A stretch of DNA of 64,000 bases from the NCBI GenBank assembly GCA_020152595.1, contig JAIGNY010000456.1:585001-649000 (forward strand), given 5' to 3'. Source of the DNA: Chiridota heheva (lineage: Eukaryota > Echinodermata > Holothuroidea > Apodida > Chiridotidae). The translations under genes and the position numbers were made by a program. Under the pieces are notes generated by a model. The model had not been told where the DNA came from. It saw only the letters and a program-made list of their open reading frames with translations, and did not search any database. Numbering within the stretch: the stretch's first letter is position 1; each line of letters begins with the position of its first letter. Positions 44,001 through 55,583 of this stretch are shown here, in pieces.

Positions 44001-46207
44001 TCAGAACACTCCTGAAGAAATGTTCAATGAATACACTATAGAAAAAGGTCTAAAATGTTACTTTTACTTCTAACTCTAATGCCAGTGTTCATATTTTGAT
44101 AAAAATATATGAAGCATATTTTGATATTATTTAGTATATAAATGATGTTTATTAAAAAGCCTCTCACTGTGCACTTAATTGAGAAATTAAAAAAAGAATA
44201 GGCTCAAAAGCGATGCATAATTTAGACTGTAGTAAATGAGCTATTTGACATCTGCAGTGAATAATGTAAGATGCTGTTATCACGCTGTTGTCACATCCAT
44301 AGCTTTCTCCATATTTAATGCAGTTGAATGAGATTTTTTTTTACTGATAAGAAGCTTGAACTTTTCTGCTTAAATTTGCTTGAGTTCGAAAAGAAAATCT
44401 ATTGGGATGGGTTTTTTTTTTCCCTTCTTTTTTGAATCATCATTTCATCTACAGCATGTGTTATTGTCTTATGAATAATGAAAAAGCATAAAAAATAGTG
44501 ATATAGTATTTATTGCCTACGGAATTGTTGATTTCAAGTTGAACAATGTGAATAAGTTGTTTTTCATTTTGGAGGGTAAATGTTGGGGGCTCAATGGTTT
44601 GATACAATATTTGAGTTTTGTTTGAAAAAATGGGGAGGGGCCAAAAACTTGCCTCTTGCTTTCATGCATAATGTGTCTGTCTAATGTCTGATAAACTCAA
44701 GTGTTTTAGTTTAGAATAAAAATATTAATAAATATAAAAATTGAACATGTTGATAGTTTGGTTCGGATACTATTTGACGAGTTTACTTTCGACAAGTTCA
44801 GATTTATAGAAAAGAATTCCCACGTACCATTTACCTTCATTAGGAGATACAACATTTTACAAATGGAATGCCCGAGAAATTTACGAGTGGAGGGCAAAGC
44901 GTAGTTTATTACCAACAAATGTTTCTCGCTCTCTCGGTAAGTGACTGATGAAAGACCAATCACAGGGGGGAAGAGAAGCCATTATTGCTCCATTAGTAAA
45001 ATTATGGCCGCTCCTGAGCGTCAGTTTATATTCCACTCAGGCCTGCTCTTAGGAGGGGATATGGAGCTTTAGTTTTTAATTGTTTATGTTACCATGCAAT
45101 TGCAAGAGTTAGAAGGAACATAAATCATAGCGTTATAGATCTTTTTTTTTAATTGATGAGAGTGATGAGCTCTGTTTATGTTTGATCTTGTCCAGAAAAT
45201 TTGTCGTTGTAAGATTAGGGCCCATTAAAGGGTATAAATTTCATGGTTTTGACCTCAATTTTACCATTATCTCTCCTTTAAACCTTCTGTTCTTATTACT
45301 TAGACTGACTTGTTTGTTATGTATAGCAGGAGATCAATTAGTAATTTACTGTCATTAGAGAGAGTGGGTAGGTGTATATAAGATTGTATTTTTTTAAAAT
45401 TTGTACAGGAATTGCACTTGGTTTGGTATGTGATGATAGTTCTTTGAATAATCATGTGAGTTGTCCCCAAGTCTTGAAACAAGGGGTTGTCCTGAATTTG
45501 TTGGGTCCTTAGCTCTTTTGCTCAAAAAGCGGTAATTTTTGCATATCTTTGGCTTAAGTGGACTTCACCTGTTCAGCTGATTGTAAGTTTTAAAACCTCG
45601 CTCAAAATAGTAACTGAAGTTCAGAAAGAATAATAGACAATCACTTCAAGTGTATTGTGCCTTTCCAACATTTCTAAAGAATTTCAAGTCATTAAATTTG
45701 AACACTAAATATGTTTTCTTGAATTTTTTTCCGCATTTTTAACCCTAAGTGATTGTGTCATTGCACATTTATCACACATTAATGTATCTATGTTTGATTC
45801 ATCAACTCATGGAGACATATACCCAGAAGCCTTTGCAACAGGCTGAATGCATTTCTGCCACAACCTAATTGGTTAATTTAAACCACTCCATTATCTGGTC
45901 CTTTAGGTATTAAATAAAAGAAGAAAAAAATAAAGCAAAATATTTCACATTTCTGTTCTGTTTTTTTCCTCCCTGATTGATGATTACTTAATACAATAAA
46001 TGTTAATGAAGCGTGATATTGGGCCGATAGATCAAAGTGATGGACGAGAGAGAAACCATAGTTCTCCTGGAGGTGCTATAGTAGCGAGAAACAGTTTCAC
46101 AAAGCTGCACTGAGGTCAGGGCAGACGTTCTCTAGGGCTAAGACATTTGTAACACCTTAAGTGATGGAACGTCTGGAGATTTATAACCAATCTGAGATGG
46201 TTTCAAA
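44001..46207. other. Eph intron, no further feature recognised
   Basis: Mostly unique AT-rich sequence. TTAAAGGGTATAAATTTC at 45226 with TCCTTTAA about 50 bp later is too short and too poorly matched to call a MITE. About 46015-46170 is relatively GC-balanced unique sequence. Confidence 0.4.
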
Positions 46208-46555
46208 GCTTTTTAAGTATGCTTTAAGGGCAGTGACCCTTGTAATTGCATTCAGATTTCAAAAGGGCATCCCTTACTTTCTTTGATACTTCTTGAAGAA
46301 AATGAGTCATTTTTGGTCACAATGCAAAGAAAATTGATGAGGAAAGGTATATTCTGAATTTCTCTTTTCTATTCAGACTTTTTGGTTGAGGAAGGCAGAG
46401 TCACCCCTGTAATTACATTCAAATGTTAGAAGGGCATCCCCTACTTTGACATTTCTTGAGAGATAATGAGTCATTTACGGTCACAATATGAAGAAAATTG
46501 ATAAGAAAAGGTGTATTCTGAGTTTCTCTTTTCAATTCTCTTAAGACTTTTAGAT
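46208..46555. repeat. ~170-bp diverged tandem duplication
   Basis: Both halves contain CCCYTGTAATT(G/A)CATTCA, AGGGCATCCC, AATGAGTCATTT and AATTGATRAGRAAAGG in the same order. Confidence 0.85.
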
Positions 46556-47186
46556 TGAGTACTTAATTTATTCAGCATCATGCCTCTGCGATAACTTTTC
46601 TTCATCAATAAGAAAGATCAAAAGAGGGGTTTCCTGCATCTTAAGTCCCTCAAGATTAAAACTGATACGCTCACTCAGCGATACCCTTTAAAGCAAGGTA
46701 TAACTGGATAGGATGCTGTGTGTTAAACTGTGACTCAGCATCTGTAGGTATTATTAATGAGGCACAGTTTATTTTACAAAAATTGAGTAAATGTGGAATG
46801 AAATGAAAGAAAATGGGTCGGGGTGTTCAGAGAGAACTTTTGGACTAATCCATTTTGTTCAAGGTATAGGCCTAACACTTTGAATCATTTGCTTAGATAA
46901 CTTTTAAGCTTATTTTGGTAGAGGAATGAATTATCACTGCAGTTCGCTGCAATTCATTTTTCAACTTACAGGTGAATTCTTTAGAGTGTAACAACTTATA
47001 AATGGAATAAGATGGCTTGTGAAATCTGTTAATTTAAATAGGTGAAATGTCATATGGACACCATATTTAGAATTCCTTTCAAATTGTTTGATTGGTTGAA
47101 ATTTCAACCAATTGCCGCACAATTCGTTGTCTCTTATTATAAGGTATGTATGTATGTATTGAAAAGGCTGTGAAGGTGAACATATG
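46556..47186. other. Eph intron, no further feature recognised
   Basis: AT-rich unique sequence. Confidence 0.4.
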
Positions 47187-47262
47187 TAATAGCCAAGTTG
47201 GTTAGGGTGATAGGTTGCAGATTTTTTTTTAAAAGCTGCAGTTCGAGCCCCGTTAGAATCAT
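47187..47262 (+). other. tRNA-like (A box / B box) sequence, probably a SINE head or tRNA pseudogene
   Basis: TAGCCAAGTTGGTTAGGGTGA resembles an RNA polymerase III A box, and GTTCGAGCCCCG about 35 bases later resembles a B box. The anticodon region is disrupted by a T/A run and the T-stem does not pair properly, so it is not a working tRNA. A C-run plus A-run follows at 47263-47282. Confidence 0.4.
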
Positions 47263-48039
47263 CCCCCCCCCAAAAAAAAAAATACATGCACACAATGTAC
47301 CATTGTCTAACTGTACAGACAACACATCTTGCATTCACAGCTGGAAGTGATGTCAAATGTTCGCATCTCATTACACAATTTTACTTAGACTTAGCCCGTC
47401 CTCTTCAATAGTCCTTTTCTGTATAAATGATAATGAAAATTTGTAGGAATATTCTTAAAGGGCCACGCGCCCAAAAAGAGGCCGCTGCCACTTCCGCTGC
47501 TTCGATTTTCTGCAAGACTCGCATTTATTCTAAACACTAGTCTAACACAGAATTTACGGAGCATCTTTGATATAGATATTCAAATCTGGAATGACTTATG
47601 ACCTCAGCCAACTTTGTACAGTTTATCGCTTCGGTGACTGTGTGTGAGCAATAAACACAAACCGCTTGGTTATCAAGTTTAGATGCCTAGAATTAATCCA
47701 TTTTTTCTTGGAAATCTTGGCATCTTTTGTAGTTGAGCTAGATTAGCGAATTTCATTTGGATTCATTACATTAGTGATTGTATTTTGCCAAATTGAGTCC
47801 GTTTGCCAACTTAATTTGCAACTTTGTTGTTAATGTAACATGTTGTTAGGCATAACATTGGGCCTTGTGTTAAGTCTGGAACTTTCTACACTGTCTTAGT
47901 GTTACTATACCAGGTGAACAGAGACTGAAGAAAAAAGAACCAATGACAATGACATCTCGCGCTTGACAAGTGTGCAATGATACCAAATGCAGCGAGAATG
48001 TAAAAGCACCTGGGCCCTTTATTCTGGAGCGCATGGTCC
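47263..48039. other. Intron with an orphan TTAAAGGGCC end
   Basis: TTAAAGGGCCACGCGCCC at about 47456 looks like another TTAA-type MITE end. Its partner was not found. Confidence 0.35.
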
Positions 48040-48510
48040 TTTTAAGTCATTTACTAGGTATCATGACTAACTATTACACTAGTCTATCAAAGTACTATTT
48101 CAATTTTGGGTCATTTAGCAGATGTCATGACTTAACTATGACACTAGTCTGTGAAAGCACCATTCAATTCTAGGTCATTTAGTAGATATCATGACCATTT
48201 ATGACATTAGTTTGTGAAAGTATCATTTCAATTTTAGGTCATTTAGATATCATGACTTAACTATGACACTAGTCTGTGAAAGCACCATTCAATCTAGGTC
48301 ATTTAGTAGATATCATGACCATTTATGACATTAGTTTGTGAAAGTATCATTTCAATTTTAGGTCATTTAGATATCATGTCTAATAATGACACTGGTCTGT
48401 GAAAGTATTTCAATTTTAGGTCATTTAGTAGATATCATGACCATTTATGACACTGGTCTGTGAAAGTATCATTTCAATTTTAGGTCATTTAGGAGGTATC
48501 ATGACTGAAC
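48040..48510. repeat. ~64-bp tandem repeat, about 7 units
   Basis: The unit carries GGTCATTTAGTAGATATCAT, GACCATTTATGACA, TTAGTYTGTGAAAG and TATCATTTCAATTTTA. Some units are shortened. Confidence 0.95.
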
Positions 48511-50174
48511 TTCACTGTGAGAATAAGCTACCATTACCATTACACTCCATTACGCTTTTCATTCATTATAATCAAAGCTGATTGTGACAAATGCTGTATC
48601 TTTATCCTAGCTGTATTATACTAACAGGTTAATCCCATAACCAAACTCTCATCCTTTTCTTCTCTATTTACTGACTATCTCTCCTAGCTTCCAACGTCCT
48701 TTTGAAAATCGCTTTTGAATGTTACAAAGAAAGTAAGATGTAAATATAGATGAATAATACACAATTTATTGGTTTGAGTTTTTCAAGATGCTCTTACGCC
48801 TTCCTTTGAAATAAACGGGTGGAAGGAAAGTATCTCTTCTATGTGAAAAAACTTTGGTGGAGGGCTAGCAAACAGTCCTGTGTTTGAATTAGATGGATCT
48901 TCCATTGTCATTGTGTCAGCTGCTGTTTGATTGGTTTGTTTGACAGTTCTTGATTAAACTAACGAAGAAAAAAAAAACGATACAAGGTTTCCTCTGAAAC
49001 AGATGCACAATGGTGAAAGGATTTTTTAGGTTTGGGGACGGCAAATACTACTGGGCATACTATTCAGTTGTTGCAAAATAGAGTCTGATTTATGACTCTG
49101 TGATTATGTACAGTAAGTGCAGTAAGTCAGTAAGGGGATAGTGAGAGGGAAAAATGATAGTTTATCCGAGTAGACGCTAAATGACTAAAGTGCTTGTGAG
49201 TCCAGGGCGTAAAGCCCCTGAAAATACTGATTTGTATCTTTTTCTTTGGCTTTTTGTGTCTAAATTAAAGAGTTAAATGTAGTATATTTATAGCATAAAA
49301 TTTTATGCTGCTATATTAGATCGTACTGTAGTTGATTGAGGTGCAAATTTTGTACCAAAACCCATGTATTGCGCACATTCAGAGTCATTTTGGGACATCT
49401 AAAACTTGAAAAATGCGAGGTTTCCCATTGCTTTTTCCCCGGACTTCCACCTGGCCCCTGGACCCCACAAGGGGCCTTAAGTTGGACCCCTTCACCCCAT
49501 TCCGAAAAGGTTTGTGCCCCCCAATATCGAATCCTGACGGCGCCACTGCAATTAAGCCATCAATCATCACTCCATTCTCTGCTGTGCTTTATCAAAGGAA
49601 ACCTTCCTAATTTTCCATTTCTAAAACATTAAACCGAAAACATCTCATTCAAATTGTCTGCTTCGAGCACAAAACATTGATATGAGGTCAGTCTTACTCG
49701 ATGGTATGCAATGAGTGCATCAAAACGAGTAGGATTACAGTTTTAAATGCCATTTGTACTTAGCATGTTGCGTGTGATTACCATGTAAATGCATTTTTGT
49801 AGGCATCTGGGTAAATATATGCAGGCAGCAGCAGATTTGAGTCCTGCGGGCAGAATTGTTACAGTTTTATCTCACTTAAGAATTCCCGATCCGTATCTCG
49901 AAGAAGAGTTAAGCATCTATGTATACCTGGATGCTAAGGTGAACAGGAAGGGAAAGTTTTTTGTTTGTTGAAAGCAATCAATTGCGTTTGCAAGATTTGA
50001 AAGGAAAGTTGGATGTTTATCACGAATGAGACGATAATTAGAATGCGAAGGAGCTTCAAGAAAGAGGTTGTTAATGAAAGACGAAGGAACTGTTACTTAG
50101 ACATGGTGTGTAATATAAAAAAATATTGAAGTAAAAACATTTCAGACTTCCTCCTTCCTTTTTTCAAAACTAAG
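48511..50174. other. Intron with a GC-rich repeat relic and one possible orphan exon
   Basis: About 49410-49548 is an inverted relative of the GC-rich repeat at 2223 (CTGGACCCCACAAGGGGCC, ending GGCGCCACTG). An open frame at 49789-49971 has acceptor- and donor-like borders but no recognisable protein (see findings). Confidence 0.4.
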
Positions 50175-50237
50175 GAGACACATTTGACTTTGACTGTCGT
50201 GGTGTGGTTAAACATCAACAAACCAAACCAAACCTAA
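50175..50237 (+). mobile_element. LINE 3' terminus fragment (same family as 11485)
   Basis: GACACATTTGACTTTGACTG, GTTAAACATCAAC, then CAAACCAAACCAAACC. Very short 5'-truncated tail. Confidence 0.7.
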
Positions 50238-50344
50238 GGAGATTCTATTCAATACAGAGCAGTTATGAAACTTGGCATCGATATATTCCATACAGTACTC
50301 ACTGCCTTTCTAAATATCAAAAGGTCAATTTTTTCTAAAGGTCA

Positions 50345-50886
50345 ATTTTTTGTCTATTTGGCTTGTGGTTTTGTTACTGTTTCAGGATGAAATGATTATA
50401 ATGGAACAGGGGAAGGGCAGAAATTGAGGGGTGGGGATGTTTTATGATGAGATCTGTGAAGACTTATAATAGTTGAAATTTTTCAATGGAATGTCCTAAA
50501 CAATGAATTCATGCCCTGAAATAAATGCAAAACAATCAATTTTCTGGACTCATTAAAGAAAAAAACCAGATCAAGTGGTTTATGGAATCAAAGAGAATAA
50601 AAACAATTGGCTTCTTGCGTGAAAGGAAAATTGATGGAATGTAAATCTTGGCTGAATAGAGCTCAAACAATGAATGCTTAGCCTGAATAAAGCAGAAAAC
50701 AGTGATCCGAGGGTAGACTTTGAAGTGTTTAGAATGCAAATGGCAATAAGAGATCCACAGTGAGAAAGAGGTTGTTTGGGGTTATAACTTGGTAGGCCCA
50801 GGGTTTTTGAGGTAGATTGTATTCCGGATGGGAATTGAACAGGGGGCGGAGGTATGCATTCTGCAGAGTGCTATAACTCTAGTTTG
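50345..50886 (-). repeat. Dispersed repeat family D, inverted copy
   Basis: Read on the minus strand it begins AACTAGAGTTATAGCACTCTG and follows the + copy at 40351 through TAACCCCAAACAACCTC, CTAAGCATTCATTGTTTGAG, CCTGAAATGAATTC-type words, TCTTCACAGATCTCAT and CCCTTCCCCTGTTCCATT. The 'TTGGCGGAG' tail is not retained. Confidence 0.85.
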
Positions 50887-51116
50887 ATGTTAAAATGTAA
50901 CATAATTATTTTGTTGGTTATTTTTAGAAAGGCAGTGTTCTGTATGGATATAGATACATCGATTTTAAGTTGAATATTTGCTCTGTGTTGCATGAATAAT
51001 ATCCTTAGTTTTGAAGAAAAAAAGAAAAAGGGGAAGTAAGCAATGTTTTTGCTTAAATATTTTTCTGAAAGAATAAAAGAATTCTTTTCAAAAAAAAAAA
51101 AAAAAATGCCTTTAAG

Positions 51117-51466
51117 GTATACCGGTAATAACAACATAGCTTCGTATACAGGGTAATAACAACATGGCTTGGTATACAGATAATAACAACATGGCTTGGT
51201 ATACAAATAATAACAACATGGCTTGGTATACAGGTAATAACAACATGGCTTGGTATACAGGTAATAACAACATGGCTTGGTATACAGGTAATAACAACAT
51301 GGCTTGTATACAGATAATAACAACATGGCTTGGTATACAGGTAATAACAACATGGATTGGTATACAGGTAATAACAATATGGCTTGTATACAGATAATAA
51401 CAACATGGCTTGGTCTACAGGTAATAACAACATGGCTGGGTATACAGATGATAACAAGATGGCTTA
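51117..51466. repeat. 27-bp minisatellite, about 13 units
   Basis: The unit is GGTATACAGGTAATAACAAC then ATGGCTT. Some units are 25 bp through loss of two bases. Tyr/Thr/Gly/Asn repeat peptides (+) and Leu/Val/Tyr/Gln peptides (-) are by-products. It starts right after an A-run with TTTAAGGTATA. Confidence 0.96.
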
Positions 51467-51587
51467 AAATATACTCAAAATCATAAAAAGAGCAAAAGGT
51501 CTCATCAAAATCGGTTAGAAATTGATCATTTTACAGCATCTTGAAAGTTTGGTACCGAATTAGCATAAATTGTGCAATATTTTGTGA

Positions 51588-51761
51588 CAGGGCCGTAATT
51601 TTATCTGGAAAGTGTGTGTGTGTGTTGAGGGAGGGGCATAGCCTCTTAATCCAAAAAGTTGGAGGGGGCAAGAGGCAATTTTCTCTCAAATGTACTGAAT
51701 TTTTAAAATTTTGATGATGTGGGGGGGGGGGGGGGACATGGTCTCCACGAATTCGGCCCTG
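51588..51761. mobile_element. hAT-like MITE (174 bp)
   Basis: The left end CAGGGCCGTAATTTTA is mirrored by the right end (read inward CAGGGCCGAATTCG). Flanking 8-mers TTTTGTGA and CATTGTGA agree at 6 of 8 positions, the target-duplication length of hAT elements. Contains a TG run and a G15-type run. Confidence 0.75.
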
Positions 51762-51973
51762 CATTGTGACATCACAACAAGAACACCATGGCTATTGCTT
51801 ATGTTAACTTATTGTTTTTTAATCCTTTCCCAAAATTGTATGAGAGGAAGCAGTTGGGTATAATGCAAAGAAAATGAAATTTTACCATAGCCAAGTTGAC
51901 CCATATTTTGCAGTAAATGCAATTTTATTCTCTGTTGTGTCTGAAATCTAGGAGAGAAATATAAAGGATTAGA

Positions 51974-52568
51974 TTAAAGGATTAGTTCAGGTGTCAAGCA
52001 AGTCCATGTTATATGAAAGAGGACTTCAATAGAAACAAAATGGTGAAGAAACCATTAAGATTAGAAAAGCATTCAAATAGCTTATTCCGTTAAGGGGATA
52101 TTTAAGTTTGGTAGCTAGGCCTATCATTTGTGTAGAAATGACTGAAATCAGACTAGTTGTGATGTCATAGCCTCAGGTTCCTCAAAATCTTCATGTATTC
52201 TATCATATTTTGTCCTTTTATTTTATAGCCTAAAAACCATTGGATGTCAGGAAAGTCACAAAACTGCATCTTGTAAGGATGATTAAAATTTACGACCTGA
52301 AGAAAGTTCGAGGGAAAATAATTGGAATAGGAAAAAAAGTTAAATATATTTTCTTTAACAATTGTTAAGAATGTGAGGATAAGCTCGCCAATCTTCAATA
52401 ATAGACTTACTACACCAGTCTTTTGTACAAAGTTGAGAAAGAGATTTAAACTTGAATATCTTCTTAACGGAATAAGAATTTTGAATGCTGTCTGCATCAT
52501 TTTGTTTCTTTTAAAATCTTCTTTTCATTATAAGATGGACTTCGTTGACCATTGAACTAATCCTTTAA
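51974..52568. mobile_element. MITE family A, full copy (595 bp)
   Basis: Left TTAAAGGATTAGTTCAGGTG, right ..CATTGAACTAATCCTTTAA ending at 52568. Inverted arms of over 200 bp. A further AAAGGATTAGA immediately upstream (51964) suggests a partial terminal-module duplication. Confidence 0.93.
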
Positions 52569-52721
52569 AGTTTTTGATCTGTTTTCTTGTCCATAACTTT
52601 AGCTCATGATGGAAAATTCTTCAAAATTTAATTTGTTATTACTTAAAAAACTATAAATGCAATTTTAACAATTTAAAGACTTATGAATTGTATGGTCCTT
52701 AATTTGAATAAAAATCTCTAC

Positions 52722-52952
52722 AGAATGAAACAAAATATTTATACCTTTGAAATTTTATCAAAAAAGATTTTAGTAGAAAACAAAATGTTTATTCCTTTGA
52801 AATTTTATCAAAGAAGAATATTTTAGTGAAAAACAAAATGTTTATTCCTTTGAAATTTTATCAAAAGAAGGATATTTTAGTAGAAAACAAAATGTTTTAT
52901 TCCATTGAAATTTTATCAAAAGAAGGATATTTTAGTAGGAAACAAAATGTTT
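52722..52952. repeat. ~54-57-bp tandem repeat, about 4 units
   Basis: Units contain AAACAAAATGTTTATTCCTT, TGAAATTTTATCAAA and AGAAGGATATTTTAGTA. Confidence 0.93.
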
Positions 52953-52996
52953 TAGAAATGTGAAGCTGTGCTGTTACTTCTAAACTGATATCAGAC

Positions 52997-53252
52997 CAGT
53001 GTTCACTCTAAGTTTATAATTGAGGGGGTCCTTGTGTAATATATGTATTTATTTGGGGAAGGATTTAAAAATATCAAATATTCCCAAAATAACAAAAAAG
53101 GCCAAAAATACCAAACAATGCCAAAATTAGGTGAAAAAATGTCAAATTTCGCTATTTTTTTGCAGGAATTTTCTCCTATATAATTACTTTTGAGCAGGAA
53201 TTTGATAATATGTGTGGGAAACCTGCAATCCCGCACCTTAATGTGAACACTA
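52997..53252. mobile_element. hAT-like MITE (256 bp) with 8-bp target duplication
   Basis: The left end CAGTGTTCACTCTAAG is mirrored at the right end (CTTAATGTGAACACTA). The flanking 8-mers TATCAGAC (52989-52996) and TATCAGGC (53253-53260) differ at one base. CAGTG termini plus an 8-bp duplication are the hallmark of hAT DNA transposons. There is no transposase, so it is non-autonomous. A diverged relative is at 8290. Confidence 0.85.
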
Positions 53253-53537
53253 TATCAGGCATTTCTACTTCTTATTTGGATGATTATGAGTAATAAGCTT
53301 GACATTTTATTTTACTTAATTTTTTCAATTTTGAAAACTTAATTTTGTATTTATTGTTATTTTAAAAAAATATTTATTTCTTTATTATTATATTTTGTAT
53401 TGTCTTAGTTATTACTCTCTGAGATAGACTTGAATATATTTCAATATTTTAATTATTTTTGTTTCTAGGCTTAGTCTTCTGAGGCACTATAAAACTGAAA
53501 TATGAACTTATTCTCTATCAATTTCTCATCAACTCAT

Positions 53538-53767
53538 CAGTGGCGTGCATAGCCACGGAAGGGAATGAGGAGGGGAGGGGGTCCGTCTTCTTTACTTTTT
53601 CGAGGAAATTTTTAAAACTTGGGTAATCTTTTTTTTTTAAATATCCTTTTTGCATTTAAAAAACAAAAATTGTCCTCAGAAGTGGGCCAAATTTAAACAC
53701 TTTGTCTTGGATGAGAAGTTTAGGACCTTTGCGGACCCATCACTTTTGTAATGCTGCTACGCCATAC
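53538..53767. repeat. GC-rich repeat with CAGTGGCGT start and ACGCCA end
   Basis: CAGTGGCGTGCATAGCC at the left and GCTACGCCATAC at the right are roughly inverted. The interior starts with G-rich sequence. Probably a relative of the 2223 repeat. No convincing target duplication. Confidence 0.4.
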
Positions 53768-54918
53768 CCATTCTACATTTAATCATAAATGACAACCATA
53801 TCTCATCAAACTAAATTTCAGAAATGAAACTAAAGATATTGATATCCATGCCTTACAATTTAGCCCTTAAAGACATTATCCCTTATTTGCTAAATATAAA
53901 ATTACGCCAAATTTCAGAAATCAAACTAACGATAATACCATATGCCATACACAATTTAGCAGATAGACAGACAAACGTTAACCCTTATGCTCTAAATGTA
54001 AAATTACGCCAAAATCATCAGCCGTAACTATAAGAAACTGAAGATGTAAAAAAAAAAATAAAAACCAAAACAGTCTTCCTCATCCCCTAGGGATCCTGAT
54101 TTTCTATTTCCATATTTATTGATCAAGTCAGGCGATAGAAATTCCAACAATATGATTTTTGTTGCTTTAGATTGGGCGCGATGATCCGGAGGGAATTTGA
54201 ACTGCTATAAGCCCATAATTCCATTCATATATGTTTTTGTAGCAATTTTCGGTGCTTTGCGTTTGCTTTAAGTTAATTTTGCCAAGTTTCTTTTGGTGAG
54301 TACATGACATACGTCACCTCTAGGCAGTGTTGAATTATTGTCGGGGTATGGTCGTGGAGGTGGATTGTCGATATTTTTGATAAGGGAGGTTACAAAGCTG
54401 TTTCTTTTCTCGTCTGTAAAATGGATTTTGAAGAGATGGGTTTGAAGGTTGTCGATTTCTTGAAAGAATTTAAAAGGTTTCAAAAAGGAGGGTGAGCAGT
54501 AATTGTCTGTCTGTAAAGGATTTGTCAGATGAAAATGTTTGTATGTGTGTATTGAAGGGGAGGGGGAGGGGACAGGGGGTAAGATAGTAAAGTGATTAAG
54601 GACTATGAAATCCATGAAGAATTATTTACCAGTTTGGTAATTTGTTATGTAGAACTGAAATGGCTGAACAACATCTCATCGGAAATTGTTTTTTGTTATG
54701 TCATTGTTTAAATAAATGGTTGCAGGTGGAGAGCGTGAACAAGGACAACTCATCAAAAATATTTTCCTAGTATTTTTAATAGGGGCTCCATGGGCCCCTA
54801 TTAAGGTTTTCCATTGTTTTTCTGTCAGCCCCATTGCCTCTTTTACACCATTGCTTGCACCTGCATTTTTTCTAGATTTTATTTGAAATATCTCTGATAC
54901 TATTGGTGTGAGATATTA
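53768..54918. other. Intron with an internal short duplication
   Basis: AAATTACGCCAAAATTTCAG-like words recur near 53900 and 54000, and GAAATSAAACTAAMGATA near 53821 and 53917. The minus-strand frame at 54268-54615 is Pro/Thr-rich without a known domain. Confidence 0.4.
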
Positions 54919-55583
54919 ACAGGGGATCGCGTCACACAACAGGGGATCGCGTCACACAACAGGGGATCGCGTCACACAACAGGGGATCGCATCACACAAC
55001 AGGGATCACGTTACACAACAGGGAATTGTGTCACACAACGGGATCGCATCACACAACAGGGGATCACGTTACACAACAGGGGATCACGTTACACAACAGG
55101 GGATCGCATCACACAACAGGGGATCGCATCACACAACAGGGGATCGCATCACACAACTGGGAATCACACAACAGGGGATCATCACACAACAGGGGAATCA
55201 CACAACAGGGGATCGCATCACACAACAGGGGATCGCATCACACAACAGGGGATCGCGTCACACAACAGGGGATCGCATCACACAACAGGGGATCGCATCA
55301 CACAACAGGGGATCGCATCACACAACAGGGGATCACATCACACAACAGGGGATCGCATCACACAACAGGGAATTGTATCACACAACAGGGCATTGTGTCA
55401 CACAACGGAATCGCGTCTCACAACAGAGAATCACGTCACACAACAGGGAATCACGTCACACAAGAGGGAATCGCATCACACAAGAGGGAATTGCGTCTCA
55501 TAACAGGGAATTGCGTCTCACAATAGGGAATTGCGTCTCACAACAGGGAATCGCGTCTCACAACAGGGAATCGCTTCACACAA
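54919..55583. repeat. 20-bp minisatellite (AGGGGATCGCATCACACAAC), about 33 units
   Basis: Near-identical 20-mers with GCG/GCA/ACG variants. Toward the right end the units become more diverged (GGGAATTGCGTCTCACAAC). The two overlapping long frames on the + strand (GDRITQQ-, SHNRGS-type repeats) result from a 60-base common period and are unlikely to be translated. Confidence 0.97.

Noticed and set aside
45225-45282. Tiny TTAAAGG...CCTTTAA element
   Set aside because: The ends do not match beyond the first 7 bases and only about 40 bp lie between them; probably chance in AT-rich DNA.
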